Below are positions 9,027 through 16,903 of a DNA stretch of 64,000 nt, piece by piece (within the stretch, counting starts at the first letter, position 1; the number at the start of each line of letters is the position of its first letter). This DNA is from Chryseobacterium sediminis (GTDB lineage: Bacteria; Bacteroidota; Bacteroidia; Flavobacteriales; Weeksellaceae). The stretch spans positions 248,001 to 312,000 of the forward strand of contig NZ_VUNZ01000004.1 of NCBI RefSeq assembly GCF_008386505.1, written 5' to 3'. A program made the translations under genes and the position numbers. The notes beneath the pieces were generated by a model. It saw nothing but the letters and a program-made list of their open reading frames with translations, was not told the origin of the DNA and did no database searches.

Positions 9027-10877
9027 TTACTCAGAAAAGACTCCCTGAAAAAAAGATTCTAAAGCCGTATTTTCATCCAGTCCGAACTTCTTTTTCAAAC
9101 GGTACTTGGTCATCCTCACGCTTTTTGGTTCTACATTCAGAAGGTTGGCTATTTGTTTGGTATCCATCCCAAGATAGATATAAGCACAGTATTTCAAATC
9201 CAGAGCAGTAAGCTTTTGTTTAGCCCTTTCATTGATGTTTTTAAAGAAATCCGGATGCAGTTCCTGAATGGTGAATCTGATCTTTTCAAAATCATTATCA
9301 ACACGGTTTTCTCCTTTTACAACCTGATGAATATTAATATCCGTATCCGACAGTTGAGTCTGAAGCTGTTGAAGAACTTCATTTTTATGCTGAATATGAA
9401 GGTGGCTGGCTAATACCTCACTTTGAAGTTTTTGCTGCTGGAGGGTAAGAAGTTCCTGTTCAGCTCTTAACCTTGCCTGCTCTTCCTCCTGAAGTTTGAT
9501 CTGCATTTCTGCTTCATGTTTTTCCGTATCAAGCTTATTTTCTCTTTCTATAGAATAACGGAGCTTAAAATGATAAGAACGGAACATAAAAAATGCACCG
9601 ATGAGTCCGATAATTCCTAACCCGATATAGAGAAGTTTTTCTTTTTTCAGACTGGCGGTTTTCTCGGTAAGAGATCTCAGTTCGGATTCTTTTTTCTGAG
9701 ACTGATACTGAGCTTCCAGTCTTTTTGCGGTTTCAGCCTGTCCTTCATCAAAAAGAAGATTGCTGTATTCCGTTACTTTTGACTCATATTCAAACGCCTT
9801 CTGATAATTTTTTTGTTTGGCATACAGCTGGGCGAGGTCTTTTACCACATTAATCATTACATGATAATAAACTGGTTGCTGAGTAAGAAGAATCTGCTCA
9901 GCTTTCAACAGATATTGTTCTGATAAAGCATCATTCTGATCCCGTGAAGCCAGATTGCTCAACACTCCAAGCGCTCCCGCCTGCATACCCTGATTAAGAG
10001 TTGTGTGTTGGGTGAGGTTCAGTATTTCATTGGCGTTATTTTGTATTTCAGAACGAATTTCAGGAGTCATAACAGGATAACTCAAATAATAATTAATAAG
10101 ATTTAATAATGCCATAGCATGTACATGTGCTGAAACATGTCCGGGAAATTGATGATATAGGCCAACAGCTTTCTTACACATCTCTATGACCGGTTTCAGA
10201 TCTTTTAAGTTTCCGCTTTTTTCATACTGAAAAGAATAACAGACAGCCAGAGCGGAATAGGTAGAGCTGAGCAGGTTTTTGTTTCCTGATTTTTCGGCAA
10301 GCTCAATAGATTTTTTTGCATATTTGGTAGCATTTTCAGCATCATTCCATTCCGTATAAATTCCGTAAAGAAGATAATTGAGTTTTGCATTTAACATGAT
10401 TTCAGAAGGCTGTTTTTCAATAAGTGGAAGAACTTTCTGAATCAGTTTGATTGTATTTTCAGGATCGCCAATAGCATTTGTGTAATAGATATTCAGATAG
10501 CTGGCATATAGAGCAGCTATTTTGTTATTGCTTTTTTGAACAATTTTATTCGCTGCATCAATAATGGGGGGAACTTTATCATACTCAGACTGATTAAGCT
10601 TAATAATTCCTTTTTGAGTAAGAGCTTTTACTTCTTCAGCAAAATCTTTTTCTTTTTGAGCAAGATTAAGTTGTTGCTGAACATATTTTTCAGCTGTGGA
10701 ATATTGATCACTTACTCTGTAATATTCAGTAAGCTCATTGTAAATTCTGAATTTTTCTGCAGAAGAAATATGACCTCCGTTCAATTGGTTTTTAAGGTCT
10801 TCAATAAATATATTCTGTGCAGGGTATAAGGTGCAGATAAAAAGTATAAAAAATAAAAGTGAGTACTTCAGTTTCAT
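9027..10877 (-). CDS. TPR-repeat membrane regulator with C-terminal HTH
   Basis: 616 aa. A signal peptide (about 1-20, ending YPAQ) leads into a periplasmic region of TPR-like helical repeats (about 30-375). One transmembrane helix (about 415-432) and a cytoplasmic coiled coil (about 440-510, Glu/Gln rich) follow. The C-terminal LuxR-like helix-turn-helix is at about 553-600 (LDLKYCAYIYLGMDTKQIA then KSVRMTKYRLKKKF). This sensor-plus-DNA-binding layout on one chain is common in Flavobacteriia; ligand and targets are unknown. The frame opens at a TTG 15 bases upstream, but ATG 10877 starts a proper signal peptide and is preferred. Four TTGTAG repeats lie just upstream. Confidence 0.85.
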   Translation of the reverse strand: MKLKYSLLFFILFICTLYPAQNIFIEDLKNQLNGGHISSAEKFRIYNELTEYYRVSDQYSTAEKYVQQQLNLAQKEKDFAEEVKALTQKGIIKLNQSEYDKVPPIIDAANKIVQKSNNKIAALYASYLNIYYTNAIGDPENTIKLIQKVLPLIEKQPSEIMLNAKLNYLLYGIYTEWNDAENATKYAKKSIELAEKSGNKNLLSSTYSALAVCYSFQYEKSGNLKDLKPVIEMCKKAVGLYHQFPGHVSAHVHAMALLNLINYYLSYPVMTPEIRSEIQNNANEILNLTQHTTLNQGMQAGALGVLSNLASRDQNDALSEQYLLKAEQILLTQQPVYYHVMINVVKDLAQLYAKQKNYQKAFEYESKVTEYSNLLFDEGQAETAKRLEAQYQSQKKESELRSLTEKTASLKKEKLLYIGLGIIGLIGAFFMFRSYHFKLRYSIERENKLDTEKHEAEMQIKLQEEEQARLRAEQELLTLQQQKLQSEVLASHLHIQHKNEVLQQLQTQLSDTDINIHQVVKGENRVDNDFEKIRFTIQELHPDFFKNINERAKQKLTALDLKYCAYIYLGMDTKQIANLLNVEPKSVRMTKYRLKKKFGLDENTALESFFQGVFSE

Positions 10878-10895
10878 AGGGTGAAAGTACAAAAA

Positions 10896-11032
10896 TTGTA
10901 GACACCTGTCAATTTCCTGTCTTAAAAAACATAATTGGAATTTGTTTGTAATTTAATGATATTCAATGTTTTATTTGTGTTTGTAGACGTTTTGTAGTCA
11001 TCTGTAACTGGAGTTGAAGATGTTTTGTAGTT
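10896..11032. promoter_or_regulatory. Four TTGTAG(A/T) repeats in the divergent intergenic region
   Basis: TTGTAGAC at 10896-10903 and 10981-10988, TTGTAGTC at 10992-10999 and TTGTAGTT at 11025-11032 occur in 137 bp between the TPR/HTH regulator and the DUF4870 gene. They are all in the same orientation. Clustering at a regulator's own upstream region suggests operator sites, possibly autoregulatory. This is inference only. Confidence 0.35.
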
Positions 11033-11115
11033 GCAGAAAAGAAAGCTGTAATATTTTTCTGTTGCAATTTTGGAGCAGAAAAAATCAAATAATATTAATT
11101 TAAAATTTTAAAGTT

Positions 11116-11436
11116 ATGGACAACAAAACATTATCAATTGTCTCTTACATTACCCTTATCGGATGGTTAATTTCCTTTGTAATCGGAAAAGAAAAATCGA
11201 ACAGTCTTTTAAAATACCATCTGAAACAGTCTCTGGGACTGCTTATTTTTTCAATTGTTTTGTCTGTCATTCTCAATATTATACTGATGGCTACCAAAAT
11301 TGGAATTCTGGGAATATTTGGTTTCATTCCTTTGGTATTGATGATTATCGGAATTATTAATGCAGCTAATGATGTTGAAAAGCCTTTACCATTGATCGGA
11401 AAGATGTTTGAAGATAAGTTTTCGTTCATTGGATAA
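11116..11436 (+). CDS. DUF4870-family small membrane protein
   Basis: 106 aa with three hydrophobic helices (about 8-23, 42-62 and 68-86), matching the DUF4870/Tic20-like small membrane family. The loop KEKSNSLLKYHLKQSLGL between helices 1 and 2 is typical. Biochemical function is not known; the fold resembles Tic20 but a transport role is unproven. It is followed after 18 bp by another membrane protein and begins a same-strand run of six small genes up to 13889. Confidence 0.8.
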   Translation: MDNKTLSIVSYITLIGWLISFVIGKEKSNSLLKYHLKQSLGLLIFSIVLSVILNIILMATKIGILGIFGFIPLVLMIIGIINAANDVEKPLPLIGKMFEDKFSFIG

Positions 11437-11454
11437 TATCTGAAGTTTTTGGAT

Positions 11455-11934
11455 ATGGAAGATTTTAAACATATAAAGAGAGAAAGTTCGGGGTATGGGG
11501 TAAAGCAATATATTGCATTTCAATATATTATAGGGGTTGCCTGGATTTGTATTTCGATACTGCTCATCATTAATACCAGCTATTTGAAGACAGGAATTGT
11601 TTTGCTAATCTTTTCAATACTGCTCACAATTGTCTCTTTTATTCCGCCAAAAGTTAATTTTGATCCTGAAAATCAGCTTCTTATTGTAACGCACAATGGA
11701 TTGAACCGAAAGAAATTCATTTACAGACTGGAGGATTTTGCAGGCTTTGAATTACAGACATTTAGGCTGGGATTTATTCCTCTAGGATGTTATCTGTATG
11801 CGAATTTTAAAAATGTATCACACTTTAAACGTCCTGTAATATCACAGTCTTTTAGCAAAAGAAAAATGCAGGAGATCACGAATGAGCTGGAAGATATTAA
11901 TAAAAAGACAATTAAAAACGCGATTACAATTTAG
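11455..11934 (+). CDS. Membrane protein with two N-terminal helices and PH-like C-terminal part
   Basis: 159 aa from ATG 11455; the in-frame TTG at 11449 is less likely. Two membrane helices (about 20-38 and 43-62) precede a beta-rich soluble part that starts PPKVNFDPENQLLIVTHNG and ends in an amphipathic helix. This resembles bacterial PH-like (bPH) membrane proteins, in which a PH-type barrel follows a two-helix anchor, but the match is by architecture only. Two similar proteins follow at 12911 and 13368. Function unknown. Confidence 0.65.
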   Translation: MEDFKHIKRESSGYGVKQYIAFQYIIGVAWICISILLIINTSYLKTGIVLLIFSILLTIVSFIPPKVNFDPENQLLIVTHNGLNRKKFIYRLEDFAGFELQTFRLGFIPLGCYLYANFKNVSHFKRPVISQSFSKRKMQEITNELEDINKKTIKNAITI

Positions 11935-11976
11935 TAAAGAATTATGAAAGATCAATAAACAGTCAAATTTAATATT

Positions 11977-12153
11977 ATGAAAAAAATAGTAGGAATTATT
12001 CTGATTATTATAGGTTTCTGCCTGGTAGTGGTTGTTAAAATAGGACCATCCAGAGAAACTTCCTGGTTGTTTAAATATGGAGAATTGGTTCCTATGCTAA
12101 TGGGGGCAGCTATTTTGATTCCGGGACTGGTCATGTATAATAAAAACAGATAG
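11977..12153 (+). CDS. 58-aa small membrane protein
   Basis: A short reading frame starting MKKIVGIILIIIGFCLVVVV, with a second hydrophobic stretch (ELVPMLMGAAILIPGLVM) and a basic tail (YNKNR). It is predicted to span the inner membrane twice. It lies 42 bp after the preceding gene on the same strand and the codons look normal. Family not recognised. It fits the theme of small membrane proteins in this run, but it is short enough that translation should be confirmed. Confidence 0.55.
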   Translation: MKKIVGIILIIIGFCLVVVVKIGPSRETSWLFKYGELVPMLMGAAILIPGLVMYNKNR

Positions 12154-12251
12154 CCATAATCACGAAATTGAACAGCCTTCTAAAGAATATAATGTGCTGA
12201 TTTAATTGGATAAAGGTAATTTTACGGCCCATTTTAAAAAAGAAAAGAAGT

Positions 12252-12785
12252 ATGGATTTTGAAATTTTAAAACAGCAGATAGAAAATGCTGCAAAGAAGG
12301 CTTTTTTAGAAGTGTATGAAAAGCATGGAGCAGAAGGAGTTTACAGTTTTGCATTGTACAGTGATGAAGGTGCAATGACGGTATGCCCTGCTGCTAATAC
12401 AGTGAAAGCAATGGAAATGGCAGATGAAGAGGATGCTTTTTATTATAAGTTTGAACCGGCAGAATGGACTTATGAAATGGAAGGTGCAGATAAAGAATTT
12501 GATGATATCTGTACTCAATTGAGAGCAGAACTTAATAAACATGATGACGATGATCAATGGTTTGAAGGTTTTCAGAGTAAGTTATTTTCTACCTGTATTG
12601 AAGTGCTGGAAAAACTTAAAAATGAGAATTTTTTCACAAAAATTACAGGGAAAGATATTTTTCTGATTTTCATGGTTTCAGACTATGAGTTTGAGGAGGA
12701 TGAACTGAAAGATCTTATCGTGAGACTTAATGATAACGAATATAAAAGTGAATATCTTAACTGGATGGCTGCCTGGGGCAATTAA
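12252..12785 (+). CDS. DUF4303 family protein
   Basis: 177 aa, soluble, strongly acidic (runs such as HDDDDQWFEGF and EFEEDEL). It matches the DUF4303 pattern as I recall it: an N-terminal helix, then VYSFALYSDEGAMTVCPAANT, then WTYEMEGADKEFDDIC. The domain is widespread and often found near polymorphic toxin and immunity genes, but no toxin is visible here and no function is established. It is followed by a 125-bp gap, then two PH-like membrane genes. Confidence 0.7.
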   Translation: MDFEILKQQIENAAKKAFLEVYEKHGAEGVYSFALYSDEGAMTVCPAANTVKAMEMADEEDAFYYKFEPAEWTYEMEGADKEFDDICTQLRAELNKHDDDDQWFEGFQSKLFSTCIEVLEKLKNENFFTKITGKDIFLIFMVSDYEFEEDELKDLIVRLNDNEYKSEYLNWMAAWGN

Positions 12786-12910
12786 AAACATGACGAATTA
12801 AAAAAACACTTTAAATATATACATATGAAGCCGATCACAATTGCCTCAGAAGCCTCTTATAAATCACCGTCACTCAATCACAAACTAAAGTAAAAACGAT
12901 TACATTAATT

Positions 12911-13390
12911 ATGAACAATTACAAATTTTATAAACAAGAAGGAAACCAATATATTTTTAAAAACCAGCCGGTATTTATAACAGTGCTTTGTATTATCTTC
13001 CTCGTTGTAGCAGGATTACTTTTTAACAGCGTAAGGACTCTTAGCTATGTTATCATTGCTGTGGTAGCCCTTATTCTGGTTAATTTTTTCACTAAGAAAT
13101 TCATCATTGATATGGATCGAATGACGATTACAGGAAAACATACCATTTTTGTCCCGGCCAGAACCTATCCGATAGAGAATTTCAGAAATTTCCATGTGCT
13201 GGCGACAAAATACATGGGTTTTATTACCACCAACGTGATGCTGTCTGCTTATTTTGAAGTTGATGGTAAAGAAAAGCAGCTTACCATAGGTCAGGCTCTT
13301 ACACAAAGAGGAATACAAAACATGGTGAATGAAACAGAAGATATAATGAACATTAATAATCCTGAGAATGGATATCAGAGACCGCTATAA
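12911..13390 (+). CDS. PH-like membrane protein, first of an overlapping pair
   Basis: 159 aa. After a short polar start (NNYKFYKQEGNQYIFKNQ) there are two membrane helices (about 20-37 and 42-60). A beta-rich domain beginning KKFIIDMDRMTITGKHTIF follows, with a late amphipathic helix. The layout matches the 11455 and 13368 genes. Its last 23 bases overlap the start of the next gene (13368-13390), so the two are co-translated. Function unknown; a bPH-type role is inferred from architecture only. Confidence 0.65.
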   Translation: MNNYKFYKQEGNQYIFKNQPVFITVLCIIFLVVAGLLFNSVRTLSYVIIAVVALILVNFFTKKFIIDMDRMTITGKHTIFVPARTYPIENFRNFHVLATKYMGFITTNVMLSAYFEVDGKEKQLTIGQALTQRGIQNMVNETEDIMNINNPENGYQRPL

Positions 13391-13889
13391 GTTTGAAGAA
13401 AACGGAAGTGAAATAAGCTTTATGCCTAATTATAATTTCCTGCGTACTTTGGTATGGTGGCTGGCATTGGGTATCATTGCTCTTCCTGCGATCATCTATT
13501 ATTTTAGGGATAAAATGTCCGGAGACCAGTTCAAAATTGCATTGGGATTGTGGGCAATTTACATGATTTACTTCCTGTTTGATCTTCTTTTCAGAATTCC
13601 TGTGAAATATATTTTTGATAAATCAGAGAAGTGTATTTACAGAAAATTATTACTATCCAAAAAGCTCATGAACTTTGATGAAATGACTTATTTTGTAAAT
13701 GATGAAAGAGGTGGATATTATTACTCAATCGGGAAAAAGAGAAATCAGTTTGTGAAAAACTACAGGATCAGTAATTATTTTTCAGGTTCAAAAGCTTCCC
13801 ACAGAAGAGAAGATGAATATGTGAAAGAAATTTTATGTCCCGTTTTAATCGCAGTTGGAATTCCCATAAATCAGCAATCAGAACAATAA
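13368..13889 (+). CDS. PH-like membrane protein, second of an overlapping pair
   Basis: 173 aa starting at an ATG inside the upstream gene (23-bp overlap in another frame). It opens with a beta-like stretch (YKFEENGSEISFMPNYN), has two membrane helices (about 22-43 and 56-74), and then a soluble part beginning RIPVKYIFDKSEKCIYRKLL. It looks like a diverged paralogue of the 12911 product: both open with a YKF-like motif and place two helices before a beta-rich half. Function not known. It is the last gene of the run; a repeat and a terminator follow. Confidence 0.62.
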   Translation: MDIRDRYKFEENGSEISFMPNYNFLRTLVWWLALGIIALPAIIYYFRDKMSGDQFKIALGLWAIYMIYFLFDLLFRIPVKYIFDKSEKCIYRKLLLSKKLMNFDEMTYFVNDERGGYYYSIGKKRNQFVKNYRISNYFSGSKASHRREDEYVKEILCPVLIAVGIPINQQSEQ

Positions 13890-13934
13890 TGAAGGATAAA
13901 AACTAATACAATGAAGAATGGATGTGTATCCATT

Positions 13935-13985
13935 CCCCTCCTTTGGAGGGGTGGCGAAAATTCAAAGAATTTTTGACGGGGTGGT
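13935..13985. repeat. Palindromic intergenic repeat (CCCCTCC...GGAGGGG type)
   Basis: A GC-rich island in AT-rich DNA. CCCCTCC-TTT-GGAGGGG forms one hairpin, AAAATTC-AAA-GAATTTT forms a second, and the unit ends GACGGGGTGG. From memory, elements of this form are common between genes in Flavobacteriia and relatives. Only one copy is present here. Confidence 0.5.
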
Positions 13986-13996
13986 ATACAATAACA

Positions 13997-14033
13997 AAAA
14001 CCCCGGCTGTTTCAAAGAAACAGCCGGGGTTTT
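13997..14033. terminator. Bidirectional terminator, 17-bp perfect stem
   Basis: AAAACCCCGGCTGTTTC (13997-14013) pairs with 14017-14033 across AAA, with T-runs on both strands. It separates the convergent PH-like gene and the transketolase C-terminal gene. Confidence 0.85.
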
Positions 14034-14052
14034 ATCTATAGAATAGCTTATC

Positions 14053-14997
14053 TTAAGCTAAAATTCTTTTTACAGCTTCTTTTACTGCAGCAGCATCAAT
14101 TTTATACTTCTTCATCAGTTCAGCAGGGGTTGCAGACTCTCCGAAAGTATCGTTTACCGCTACAAACTCCTGTCTTGTAGGTCTTTTTCTGGCAAGCATA
14201 CCTGCAACAGATTCACCTAAACCACCAAGGTAGTTGTGTTCCTCAGCCGTTACAATCTTACCTGTTTTTTCAACGGATTTTAGAATGATCTCTTCATCAA
14301 GAGGTTTAATAGTGTGAATGTTGATTACCTCACAAGAAATACCTTCTTTCTCAAGCTCATCAGCAGCTACAAGAGATTCCCATACAAGGTGTCCTGTTGC
14401 AACAATTGTTACATCAGTACCTTCCTGAAGCATAATTCCTTTTCCAATCTCGAAAGGCATGTCTTCCGGAATGAAAACAGGTACTACCGGTCTTCCGAAT
14501 CTTAAATATACAGGACCTTCAAAATCTGCAATCGCAAGGGTAGCAGCTTTAGTCTGGTTATAATCACAAGTATTGATAACCGTCATTCCAGGAAGCATTT
14601 TCATCATACCGATGTCTTCAAGAACCTGGTGAGTAGCTCCATCTTCTCCTAAAGTAAGACCTGCGTGAGATGCACAGATTTTTACATTTTTGTTAGAATA
14701 AGCGATAGACTGACGGATCTGGTCATATACTCTTGAAGTAGAAAAGTTAGCAAAAGTTCCTGTAAATGGAATTTTCCCTGTAATGCTAAGACCTGCAGCA
14801 ATTCCCATCATGTTCGCTTCTGCAATTCCTATCTGGAAGAATCTTTCAGGAGCTTTCTCAATGAATTTCTCCATTTTCAAAGAACCGATAAGATCTGCGC
14901 AAAGTGCTACTACATTAGGATTTTTGTCCGCTAGTTCTGCTAATCCTGCTCCGAATCCTGAACGAGTGTCCTTTTTTTCTGTATATGTATATTTCAT
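14053..14997 (-). CDS. Transketolase, C-terminal subunit
   Basis: 314 aa covering the pyrimidine-binding and C-terminal domains of transketolase, which moves two-carbon ketol units in the pentose phosphate pathway using thiamine diphosphate. Visible are the substrate/cofactor stretch FFQIGIAEANMMGIAAGLS (the E is the expected ThDP-activating glutamate), SHAGLTLGEDGATHQ and the Transketolase_C region from about 185 (IVATGHLVWESLVAA). Full-length bacterial transketolase is about 660 aa on one chain. Here the two halves are separate genes, N-terminal half first, 98 bp apart, which is a known variant. They should form a heteromeric enzyme. Confidence 0.93.
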   Translation of the reverse strand: MKYTYTEKKDTRSGFGAGLAELADKNPNVVALCADLIGSLKMEKFIEKAPERFFQIGIAEANMMGIAAGLSITGKIPFTGTFANFSTSRVYDQIRQSIAYSNKNVKICASHAGLTLGEDGATHQVLEDIGMMKMLPGMTVINTCDYNQTKAATLAIADFEGPVYLRFGRPVVPVFIPEDMPFEIGKGIMLQEGTDVTIVATGHLVWESLVAADELEKEGISCEVINIHTIKPLDEEIILKSVEKTGKIVTAEEHNYLGGLGESVAGMLARKRPTRQEFVAVNDTFGESATPAELMKKYKIDAAAVKEAVKRILA

Positions 14998-15095
14998 TTT
15001 TACTAAAGTTTTTGATCATTGATAGATGATAGCAGATTAACAATATTTTAAAGTTCTACGGGCATCATTTATCAATAATAATTTATCATTTATAA

Positions 15096-15947
15096 TTAAT
15101 AATCAGCCGGAGCTTCTAGGTACAATTGCTTGAATGCTGCGTCTAGTTGCTCATCATTAGGAGCTTTACCATGCCATGCATGAGATCCCATCATATAGTC
15201 AACCCCGTAACCCATTTCAGTGTGTAAAAGGATTGCTACCGGCTTCCCTTTTCCAGTTTCTGTTTTTGCTTTCTCAAGGATTGCAATCACAGCTTCAAGA
15301 TCATTACCGTTCTTTTCTTCCAAAACAATCCATCCGAATGCTTCAAGTTTAGCATGAAGATTTCCTAAGCTTAATACATCATCTGTATCTCCGTCAATCT
15401 GACGACCATTGTAGTCGATAGTAGAAATGATATTATCCACTTTTTTAGCAGAAGCATACATCAATGCTTCCCAAATCTGACCTTCCTGAAGTTCACCATC
15501 TCCGTGAAGAGAGTAAACAAGAGACTGATCACCATCTAATTTTTTACCTTGAGCTACACCAAGAGCTACAGAAAGTCCTTGTCCAAGAGAACCTGAAGCG
15601 ATTCTGATTCCCGGAAGTCCCTCATGAGTAGTAGGGTGCCCCTGTAATCTTGAATCTAATTTTCTGAAAGTACTCAGTTCTTCAACAGGGAAGAAACCGA
15701 ATCTTGCCAGTGTAGAGTAGAATACCGGAGAAATGTGTCCGTTTGATAGATAAAAATGATCTTCATTTTTGCCTTCCATTGTGAAAGGAAGTTTATAGTT
15801 CATTACCTTTCCATAAAGGGCTGTGAAGTATTCTGTACAACCTAAACTTCCGCCCGGGTGGCCTGAATTTACAGCGTGAACCATTCTTAAAATGTCTCTT
15901 CTGATCTGCGTAGTAAGAGATTTTAGCTCTTCAATACTTTTACTCAT
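15096..15947 (-). CDS. Transketolase, N-terminal subunit
   Basis: 283 aa carrying the pyrophosphate-binding domain. Seen are SGHPGGSLGCTEYFTALYG near 28-46, the GSLGQGLSVALG loop, and the ThDP/Mg motif GDGELQEGQIWEALMYASA ending in DYNGRQIDG (GDG to N). It pairs with the C-terminal subunit gene downstream on the same strand. The 98-bp spacer between them is AT-rich and holds no clear terminator, so both halves are probably on one mRNA, giving matched amounts. No exact TAnnTTTG box lies immediately upstream. Confidence 0.93.
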   Translation of the reverse strand: MSKSIEELKSLTTQIRRDILRMVHAVNSGHPGGSLGCTEYFTALYGKVMNYKLPFTMEGKNEDHFYLSNGHISPVFYSTLARFGFFPVEELSTFRKLDSRLQGHPTTHEGLPGIRIASGSLGQGLSVALGVAQGKKLDGDQSLVYSLHGDGELQEGQIWEALMYASAKKVDNIISTIDYNGRQIDGDTDDVLSLGNLHAKLEAFGWIVLEEKNGNDLEAVIAILEKAKTETGKGKPVAILLHTEMGYGVDYMMGSHAWHGKAPNDEQLDAAFKQLYLEAPADY

Positions 15948-16002
15948 TATGTCTGATTTATTTGCACGCGAATTTACAATTTTTTACCGGCTTATGGAAA
16001 TG

Positions 16003-16033
16003 CAAAAATCCGGATCTAAAAACCCGGATTTTG
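16003..16033 (-). terminator. Terminator of the 172-aa secreted protein gene
   Basis: The stem AAAATCCGG (16005-16013) with CCGGATTTT (16024-16032) is followed on the minus strand by a T-run. It lies 25 bp after the stop codon at 16058. Confidence 0.65.
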
Positions 16034-16057
16034 ACTGATTTGAATATTTTCCCGCTT

Positions 16058-16576
16058 TTAACAGCCTTCATTGAGGTAAACGGATATTTCTGTAACAATA
16101 TTATTAACAAATTTAAAGCTTAATTGTGTTCCGGCCTGACTGTCTTCAATATTAAAATATCCGGAATCTTTGATAGGTTTGCTATTGTCGTCCCAATCCG
16201 GACGTACACTGAAGTTGGGGTAATTTCTGTAAGCATTGATAAGGTCATCTCTGGTACTTCCAACGCCGATTCCGCTTTTGGTCTTAAACTTTTTACTCTT
16301 TGTTGTCATGTAAGTAACGGAAGGAACACTCGGATTGGCTTCGTTGATGTAATTATCAAAAAGATCAATCTGGATGATTTCGCCATTATACCTGATGAGG
16401 TTTTTTTTCTCACTATTAGAGTTTGTAAGTTTTGTTCCTGCAATTTTTTCGGCTTCAACCTTGGGCATAAAGACTTTAAACGGTCCGATTCTTAATGTTG
16501 ATACTTCAAAATTTTCCTGAGCATTCATGTATGTAAATGTTAAAGAAAAGATGATGATTGAGATAATTTTTTTCAT
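16058..16576 (-). CDS. Secreted hypothetical protein
   Basis: 172 aa with a clear signal peptide (MKKIISIIIFSLTFTYMNAQ, cleaved near 19). The mature part is polar, predicted beta-rich, and has a GVGSTRDDLINAYRNYP stretch that resembles short motifs in small periplasmic proteins of Bacteroidetes. It ends in a single cysteine (NEGC). Family not recognised. It is monocistronic, with its own terminator and an upstream TATCTTTG box at 16641-16648 in the right orientation. Confidence 0.72.
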   Translation of the reverse strand: MKKIISIIIFSLTFTYMNAQENFEVSTLRIGPFKVFMPKVEAEKIAGTKLTNSNSEKKNLIRYNGEIIQIDLFDNYINEANPSVPSVTYMTTKSKKFKTKSGIGVGSTRDDLINAYRNYPNFSVRPDWDDNSKPIKDSGYFNIEDSQAGTQLSFKFVNNIVTEISVYLNEGC

Positions 16577-16903
16577 AGTTTTTTAGTTTATGTTGCTTTT
16601 TATTTTATTTAATTTTTGAATGTATTTATTTAATTCAGATCAAAGATAATTAAAATACAAAAGTCTATAAAATTAGTTATTTTAATAAAGGAAATTTACC
16701 TATTGTGTTGAATGCTTTGTGGTAGCTTGATTGTTGCTTTTTTACTACTAAATGTCATTTTTTTTTGAATTTTAATATATAATATTTGAATAAATTTAAT
16801 TAATTTTATAATTCAAATAATATTGAATTATAAACCTTGAACTGATTATTTTTTAGTTATTGGTCTTATTATTTGAATTAATAAAAATTAGAAACCATTA
16901 TAT
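16577..16903. other. 327-bp divergent intergenic region
   Basis: Extremely AT-rich and gene-free. It separates the secreted 172-aa gene (minus) from the metalloprotease gene (plus). An exact TAnnTTTG box for the minus gene is at 16641-16648 (TATCTTTG on the minus strand). For the plus gene only a near match (TATTATTTG, near 16868) is seen. No hairpin, ORF or repeat family was recognised. Confidence 0.5.

Noticed and set aside
12306..12557. Minus-strand frame opposite the DUF4303 gene
   Set aside because: His/Cys/Phe-rich composition typical of an antisense shadow of acidic coding sequence; no own signals.
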